Of a stretch of DNA of 64,000 bases, positions 57,818 through 64,000 are shown in pieces; position 1 is the first letter of the stretch; every line of letters begins with the position of its first letter. Origin of the DNA: Microstegium vimineum. Its lineage: Eukaryota > Streptophyta > Magnoliopsida > Poales > Poaceae. A program made the position numbers and the translations under genes. The notes below the pieces were generated by a model. That model made no database searches, had not been told where the DNA came from, and was given only the letters and a program-made list of their open reading frames with translations. The stretch spans positions 53,230,748-53,294,747 of the forward strand of contig CM039132.1 of NCBI GenBank assembly GCA_022036555.1. The letters are read 5' to 3'.

Positions 57818-57980
57818 CTGAAAAAGATTAATGGTTAATATTAGGTTGGTAGATAGCTTTTTACATGCTCAAAACTCTGAAGTATGTGCAGAATGCATGC
57901 ACATTTATTAACTCTGTATGGTGCCTAGAGACTCACTTGAGTTCTAATTTGTTGGTCATCCCTTGATATCATACGCACCC

Positions 57981-58370
57981 TTCTTGTCTCGTGAGCTTGC
58001 TGCCTCATTTTCGCACAATGAATTTTAAGATAAATACATATGAAGAATTCTAAACCAGCTAATAGTGTGAAAATATCCAGTGCATACCTATCTAATCTCG
58101 ATATATTTGTTCTGCAGCATCTCAACTGCTTTTTCTGAAAGCTGTGGTTTGCATGTGGCACGGCAGTACTCAATGTACCTATATATAAAAGGTTATGCAG
58201 TAGAAGACATAAAATAAAATCAAATTTGTCTTAGTGTGCTGCACGCTCTCTGGATCACACCTTTTCAGTCAATTCACTCCTTCAATTGCCTCAGTGTTTG
58301 TGGATGAAGCTGCAGCACCACTGGCATGCACCTTGAGAATGCGGCTTGCTATTCGATGTAGTTTGAAGTT
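57981..58370 (-). pseudogene. C-terminal exons of an MCM5-like replication helicase
   Basis: Minus-strand exons in order: 58370-58261 encodes HRIASRILKVHASGAAASS and ends LKR; 58178-58088 encodes YIEYCRATCKPQLSEKA then MLQNKYIEIR; 58011 to about 57981 encodes KMRQQAHET. This follows the post-AAA+ region of MCM5, a subunit of the MCM2-7 helicase. Decay marks: GVN-stop-LK where MCM5 has W (TGG to TGA); TAG for the Q codon after YIEIR; and CG instead of AG before the third exon. After KMRQQAHET the sequence diverges (RRVRMISRDDQQIRTQ). No upstream helicase core is present. Confidence 0.8.
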
Positions 58371-59785
58371 CTGTTACTGCTGCGAGCAAAATGAATACAG
58401 AATTAGTAAAATAGGATTTGATTATTTAACATGAGATCTCCCATGTTAAGTCCAACCACAAGAACCCATAAAACTAATGGCAGCCTGATTAATCATGACT
58501 CGTGTTTCTAGTCTTCACGATAGTGAGGCGCTTTCCATCTTCAAATCCATCTATGGGAGAGAAAGGAAAAAACTAAATTTCAGTAATTCCACCATAAGGT
58601 CAACACTTTGGTTAGGGTTTTTTTTTTGTCTTATCCAATCCACCGAGCGGAGGATTTGGCCAGAGCTACAAACCTCGATTTCCAGCAGCCAAGCAGGGCA
58701 TCATGGATGCGGCTAGGAGCACGGGATGAATCGAGCTTGGGATCCGACAGCTAAGCACCAGGGCATTCGATGGCACGATGTAGCACGGGATAGCTCTTTC
58801 ATATAACTTGGGATCCGACAGGCAAGCATCAGGGCATTTGATTACACGATGTAGCACTGGATAGCTCCTTATTCTGATAAAGAAAAGCAAAGCACATAAG
58901 AACCAACAGGTGCACCATGCAAACATATGGGTACGGCTCAGTATTATGCAGTGCTAATGCATCAAAGAGTAGAGGAGTGACACTACTAAAATAACAACTC
59001 TGCATCTCAGTGTTCATTGATTATCCCTAGTTGCTACCATTGAGTATTAACTGCAGTTCTAAAGGAGCATTCATGAAAATCACAGATCTAATAGATGATA
59101 TAGTTATATTAAGATCAGCATCACTTTTTCTTAGTATACGCAATTCATAAAGCTGTGCCCTCAAGAAATCAGCTATTGGAAGGTAAAAAAATGTCAGCAC
59201 CCCACCTTGTGCTTTGCCAAAAATATAGTTGACAAAAAATACTATATTACACAATTTGTTACATTGCATTTGAAGAGAAGCATCTGAACCACCTCTCAGT
59301 GCCCATGCCAATATGCAAGCTACACAATCTAGATCCACCATAGAAACAATTGCAACCAATAAACAAACTATTTGATACAGATAAAAACTGAAGAATGAAC
59401 ACAAATACACAGTAATTGCTATCCCAGGTGTAGATGAGCTAGAAAAACCTATGAAATCAAATAAAATCCTGGTTCTGTTCTGCTGCATAAGCACAAGTAC
59501 ATAACAGGTTCAAGTCTTCTTATGTCACCTAAAACTGAATCTTGATGCCACTATCTATATATTTCCCGTTCGAGCATTCGGTCGACATCATCAGAGAAGC
59601 ATTATTAGCACAACAGAATGTTATAGAACACCATAATGAAATACTCTAGAAGCGGAATGACTACACCATGACGGATCAGCACAGCAGCCTAATACATGCA
59701 TGCCAATATATGAGAGCATAGAAATTTACCCATGATCGATTGTGAATGAGCCACAGATAATTAGCAGCACTGAACATCAATCAAT
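58371..59785. other. Stretch between gene fragments, nothing recognised
   Basis: The minus-strand open frame at 59027-59494 is hydrophobic and compositionally unlike a gene. A 60-bp phrase (GGGATCCGACAG..AAGCA) is duplicated at about 58740 and 58810. Confidence 0.35.
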
Positions 59786-60170
59786 TCAAGGACACCGAAA
59801 GCTGTTCTTGCCGAGGAAAACATCAGTGAGCATTGTCTTTAGACTGCAGCGAGGCCCTCAGAATCTCCACACCCTGCCACCAAAACCAATCAATCAATCA
59901 ATCAGCGATTAACGTCAATGGATGGATCACATCATTGTGACATTATTGTAGCCAAGTTGCCCGGTCGTCTCATGGAGCGTGGTGAGGTCGGTGACAGCGA
60001 ACTAGCGAAGGCATTCTGCAGCATAATGCTGGAGATGGAGGACATGTCGTCCATCACGATGTACGTCACCACGCCCGGCATGAACCAGTCCGCTGGTGGA
60101 GGCACTCTCCTGGTACAGGAACCCTCTCGCGCCCGCTTCGACGGAGTTCTGCGGCACCTTGTGCCACATA
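59786..60170 (-). pseudogene. DUF674 family gene fragment with frameshifts
   Basis: Minus-strand reading gives FMPGVVTYIVMDDM, then SSISSIMLQNAFA. In a shifted frame AVTDLTTLHETTGQLGYNN follows, ending about 59930. A second exon after GGTGGCAG (59873-59786) gives GVEILRASLQSK and, after another frameshift, MLTDVFLGKN. This is the repeat pattern of plant DUF674 proteins (function unknown), whose copies end ILKASLQSKTVLTDVFL. Two frameshifts and a missing N-terminus make it a pseudogene. It is oriented like the MCM5 and RPB6 pieces downstream. Confidence 0.7.
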
Positions 60171-60488
60171 GACCCGGCCTGCAACGATGACGGCGTCGAA
60201 GGAGGTGTAGGCAGAGGCGGCGCCAACAGATCCAGCCATGGTCGTTGGAGAGAAGGAACCGGCGAAGGAGGCGCGGTGTAGGCGAGGCGGTCTGGTGGCA
60301 TGGCAGGGTCACCGAGGGCGCAACAGCCACGTCTGAACCGGTGCTCCACCAGCGGCGGCACCTCCACCTCTTGTGAACCACCACTCTATGAGAGAGGGGG
60401 TCGGAGGTTAGCGTCGTGGCAGCGGCTTGCCAGCAGTAGCCAGTTGCCGGTTTTACGGCCAGGTGAGGTAGGGGCGAGAGTCCGTGCC

Positions 60489-60492
60489 GTTT

Positions 60493-60524
<32 letters not shown>

Positions 60525-60540
60525 GGGGGGGGGGGGGGGA
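60489..60540. repeat. (GT)n plus poly-G tract
   Basis: A GT run of about 17 bases followed by about 33 G broken by one A. Length may be imprecise. Confidence 0.9.
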
Positions 60541-61190
60541 GGTTGAGCCGACGTCCAGGTGGTGTCCGTGCCAGATGGGTAGAGAGAGGGGAGCAGGGGA
60601 GTCGTGCATGCGTCGTGGACGGCGTTTGTAGGCAGCTGCGTGGGCGGTATTCACCGGGCGGCGGTTGAAAGGAAGCGGCGTGGGCAGGGCAGGACGTCGT
60701 TCGCGGGTGTGGACAATAACTTTCCATATTTTTTAGTTGTAGAGATTTGTTTTGTTGTATATAAGGTGTAAAAGTTGATTTTATTTTGCTCCCCACCTTT
60801 TTGCTGATGATAAAACCTAAAGAGAATGTTCTTCTCGCCAGTTCTCAAAATGTAAATTTGGTGCAAAAAGAAAATTTAATGTTGTATAACTTAGCAATGT
60901 TAAGTTATTCCTCCAAGTTATGATGTGTAACTCAAGATATATAAGTTATGTGTGTGCGGTTCTTGGAAAAAAAAATTGTGAGCCTGTCAGAACGACCGCG
61001 TGAAATGAACATTGTCTGTGCACTCGTGCGAAAAGAAAAAGAAAAAGAAAAAGAAAGTGCGCGCCGGCCAAAAATGAAGAAGAAAGAGACGCGGCGCCCA
61101 CCTTCTAAAAAAGGAAACAAGCAGTAATTATTGTTTTCCGAAAAGGAAAGTCGGCATGTCGGAGAAACGTTTGGATTCGGCTGCAGTGAT
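60541..61190. other. No gene recognised
   Basis: GC-rich end of the fragment cluster, then AT-rich sequence including an AGAAAA-rich patch near 61030. Confidence 0.4.
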
Positions 61191-61678
61191 CGTTCGCCTA
61201 CACAGCTCCATTTGTCTCCTCATTACATCTCCTTGCTTCGTCTTCATCTCTGACCGCCAAATCTACGACAATGGCCATGAAGATACCTAATTTGGCCATC
61301 TATATTCGCCTCCTTTCCTCTTTGACCCTCTCCTCCACTTTTTCTTCATCTCCTTACAATGGCCAGTGTTGATCCATGAGCTCATTGCCAAATCCGACCC
61401 ATAAAGCCTAGTCTCAACCTCCTCTTCTTGTAGATCCATGGATCTTCAACGAGACATCTCCAATGCTCTGTTTATGCAGGTAAGTGGAACTCTAACGCTA
61501 ACTTCGTCTTCACCTCTTCATCTTGATCCAATCTCCCTTTAAACCATGTCCTCTTCTCATTGACCCATGGATCTAGATCGACCTACTAAACATCTTGTTG
61601 TTCTTGCACTTGCTAGTCGCAAGCATCTTGCCGGTTACGAGAGTTTTACCAGTGTGGTCGAGCTATTAGGCAACCTAA
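61190..61678 (+). repeat. Dispersed repeat R2, left part (paralogue of 36165-38400)
   Basis: Matches R1 without the LTR insertion: sequence on either side of the R1 GCCAT target is continuous here near 61550. It contains the short frame MDLDRPTKHLVVLALASRKH. Confidence 0.75.
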
Positions 61679-61924
61679 GAGCAGCTCCAAGAGACTCTCC
61701 GTATCTTTCCTGAATGCTAAGAATAGAGATTGGTGTGAAAAACTACCTCCAACAGCGGATTTTTCACTAGCCAAAAATAGAACACGAGAATGGCTCTCTA
61801 GAGTGTGCATGAGATATATAAAAACTGTTGAAGAGTGAAAAGATATAGAAAGCGATTTTTATGCAAATGGCTCTCCAAATCATAGATTTAGAGAGTGAGA
61901 TTTAGAAGGCTCTTGGAGATGCTC
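61679..61924. mobile_element. Tourist-like MITE
   Basis: The left end GAGCAGCTCCAAGAGACTCTC is inverted by AGGCTCTTGGAGATGCTC, with TAA on both sides (61676-61678, 61925-61927), the target type of PIF/Harbinger-derived Tourist MITEs. Confidence 0.8.
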
Positions 61925-61954
61925 TAACGGAGGGAGTAGTAAAAGTTGTCAATT

Positions 61955-63195
61955 TATTTTGTATGTACCATGAAATGTTATGTGGTGGGCTTTGGATAGA
62001 CATAAAGTCCCAACTAAGTATGTGACCCTCATCAAGGACATGTACAACAATGATGTGACTAGCGTTCGAACCAACGATGGTAACACTGATTACTTCCCGA
62101 TTAGAATTGGGCTCCATCAAGGGTCAGCCTTGAGCCCGTATCTCTTTGCCTTGGTAATGGACGAGGTTACCAGGGACATTCAAGGGGATATCCCTTAGTG
62201 CATGCTTTTCACTCGTTCGAACCAACGATGGTAACACTGATTACTTCCCGATTAGAATTGGGCTCCATCAAGGGTCAGCCTTGAGCCCGTATCTCTTTGC
62301 CTTGGTAATGGACGAGGTTACCAGGGACATTCAAGGGGATATCCCTTAGTGCATGCTTTTCGCCGATGATGTAGTGTTAGTTGATGAAAGCCTGGCGGGA
62401 GTAAATAGCAAACTTGAGTTGTGGCGGCAGACCCTTGAGTCTAAAGGTTTTAGACTAAGCCGGACTAAAATCGAATATATGAAATGCGACTTTGACACAA
62501 CTGCACAGGATGAGGGAGATGTGAGTTTGGAAGGAAGTTGTGCCTAAAAAGGACACCTTCCGATATTTGGGATCAATGCTACAGAAGGATGGAGATATTG
62601 ATGTAAACGTTAGCCATAGAATCAAAGCAGAGCGGATCAAGTGGCGACAAGCTTCTGGCATTCTATGTGACAAGAGGGTACCCCAAAAGCTAAAAGGCAA
62701 GTTCTATAGGACGGCAATTAGACCCGCAATGTTGTATGGAGCTGAATGTTAGCCTACAAAGGATCGGCATGTTCAACAAATGAGTGTTGCAAAAATGCGC
62801 ATGTTGCGTTGGATTTGTGGTCACACAACTACACAAGAATGGACCGAGTTCGGAATGATGATACACGTGATCGCCTAGGGGTAGCACCAATTAAAGAAAA
62901 GCTTGTCCAACATCAGTTGAGATGGTTTGTCCAGGTCCAGAGGAGACCGCCAAATGCACCAGTGCGTTGTGGAGTTCCAAGCCAAGCTAATAATAGAAGG
63001 CCGAAGGTGACATGGGCGGAGGCGGTGAAAGGGGATTTAAAAGCTTGGGATATATCTAGAGATGGATAGGATTGCCTGGAAAGCAGCTATCAAAGTGCCG
63101 GAACCGTGACTTGGTTATCTTGTTGAGTTTCAACTCTAGCCTACCCCAACTTGCTTGGGACTATCAGGCTATGTTGATGTTGATGTTGTGAATTG
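61955..63195 (+). mobile_element. RTE-type LINE, 5'-truncated and mutated
   Basis: The reverse transcriptase C-terminal half reads IKDMYNNDVTSVRTNDG, GLHQGSALSPYLFALVMDE, MLFADDVVLVDES (catalytic FADD), RYLGSMLQKDGDI, AIRPAMLYGAECW, then MRMLRWICGHT and HQLRWFVQVQRR. These are RTE-clade hallmarks, as is the tail CTAGCCTACCCCAACTTGC...GGGACT followed by a short (GATGTT) run. Defects: a 152-bp internal tandem duplication (62063-62366), frame breaks near 62540 and 62880, and no endonuclease. It interrupts repeat R2. Confidence 0.85.
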
Positions 63196-64000
63196 TTGTG
63201 CAGTGCTTCCAAGGAGTCATACAGCAGGCCACAGGCAATGTCAACATTTTTCTGTCAGCTCTTTCACTAGCTCTACTTCGGCTGTAGCTTTGCTTTGCAA
63301 GCATAGGCTAGTCTAATCATTGCCCAGTTAAGGTACCAAATAGCAATGGCAATGGTTATAGCACCCATAAAAATTACTTGATCAAACATGACAGCAAACT
63401 TTGTTTCACGATGAGATTGCAATCAATCATATTACCAGAACAAATCATAGTATTTATTTATGCCAACAAGATTTTTCATGCCTCCAATTTTACAAGGAAA
63501 GAGGAAGTGCCAACAACACTTCATGAAACAACATGCTTGAAATACAGACAATCACTGACCCGAAAACGAGTATGAACCCCAGCATGAGCAATATGGAGTT
63601 CATGTCATATCAGCTGTCCATCATGCGCAACGATAACTCAGAATAGCTGTGTATGCTATGTCTGAGCAGCTGTCCATCACTGTGCATTTGAGTAAAGCTG
63701 CAGCCAAAAATAAAAAGGAAGCTAGCAAATTAGAACTCAGAAGTGGATTACATATAGCAAAAAGCTGGACACTGCTGTGAGGGGAAAAAAGGATCATGCT
63801 GAAGGAGGCTCAACAGAAAGACAAACGAGATTAAGAGAATCAATACGCTAAGAGCTGGTAGCACGATGCATTTCTTCAAACAACTAGTAGAACATCCATG
63901 CCATACTATAACTGGCAATTTGGCATTGAAAACACTTGACATTTATTCTGTCTTATGGAGCATCTAACAAACTTTCACAAACATCAGACACTTTCTAGTG
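63196..64000 (+). repeat. Dispersed repeat R2, right part, and end of window
   Basis: 63395-63690 matches 38400-38682 plus the sequence after the CACTA at 39479 (CATTTGAGTAAAGCTGCAGC). It is the empty-site version for that CACTA. Nothing is recognised from 63700 to the end. Confidence 0.7.

Noticed and set aside
59027..59494. 155-codon hydrophobic minus-strand frame
   Set aside because: No motif, low-complexity hydrophobic bias and no start context; probably chance.

Overview
The window is plant nuclear DNA, almost certainly from a grass and most likely a panicoid (sorghum, sugarcane, maize or Setaria type; species not determined). The reasons are plant-type introns, dense Stowaway and PIF-like MITEs with CTCCCTCCGT ends, CACTA elements carrying TTTGCCGAGTG subterminal repeats, Helitron termini ending in CTAG, and a kinase-MSP-WD40 gene of a kind expected in grasses. 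All family assignments were made by eye.

Layout. 1-5.1 kb: a decayed DUF3475/DUF668 fragment and three Stowaway MITEs. 5.2-14.4 kb: a large plus-strand gene joining a non-RD protein kinase, a major-sperm-protein (MSP) domain and WD40 blades. It is interrupted in the kinase exon by an 839-bp TRIM-like retrotransposon with an exact 5-bp target duplication. 14.5-22.3 kb: MITEs, then a non-autonomous LTR element with a 3.6-kb Helitron inserted at the start of its right LTR. 22.9-30.5 kb: a LINE-like element, a TPR gene fragment, a small LTR retrotransposon that has captured a PDX1 (vitamin B6 synthase) sequence, a SINE with a 15-bp target duplication, and a Helitron 3' end. 30.9-31.5 kb: a DC1-domain gene broken by a single stop codon.

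31.5-39.5 kb is a patchwork of CACTA, PIF-like, hAT-like and LTR insertions in older duplicated sequence. 40.1-48.6 kb holds the one gene that looks intact: a minus-strand ACD6-like ankyrin-PGG membrane protein of about 564 residues, whose 6.4-kb first intron is filled with CACTA elements and repeats. 48.8-57 kb: tandemly duplicated CACTA ends, a 2.8-kb LTR and a second copy of the 31.5-33.7 kb segment. 57.7-60.2 kb: decayed minus-strand fragments of RPB6, MCM5 and a DUF674 gene lying close together. 61-64 kb: a second copy of the 36-38.7 kb repeat containing an RTE-type LINE and a Tourist-like MITE.

Functionally, only the ankyrin-PGG gene and possibly parts of the kinase-MSP-WD40 gene are candidates for expressed host genes. 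Both belong to groups linked to immune signalling. Everything else recognisable is mobile DNA or gene fragments. The most unusual points are the PDX1 capture by a 1.5-kb retrotransposon, the MCM5/RPB6/DUF674 fragment cluster, the nested Helitron with repeated 5' ends, and paralogous empty sites inside the window that confirm several insertion boundaries.
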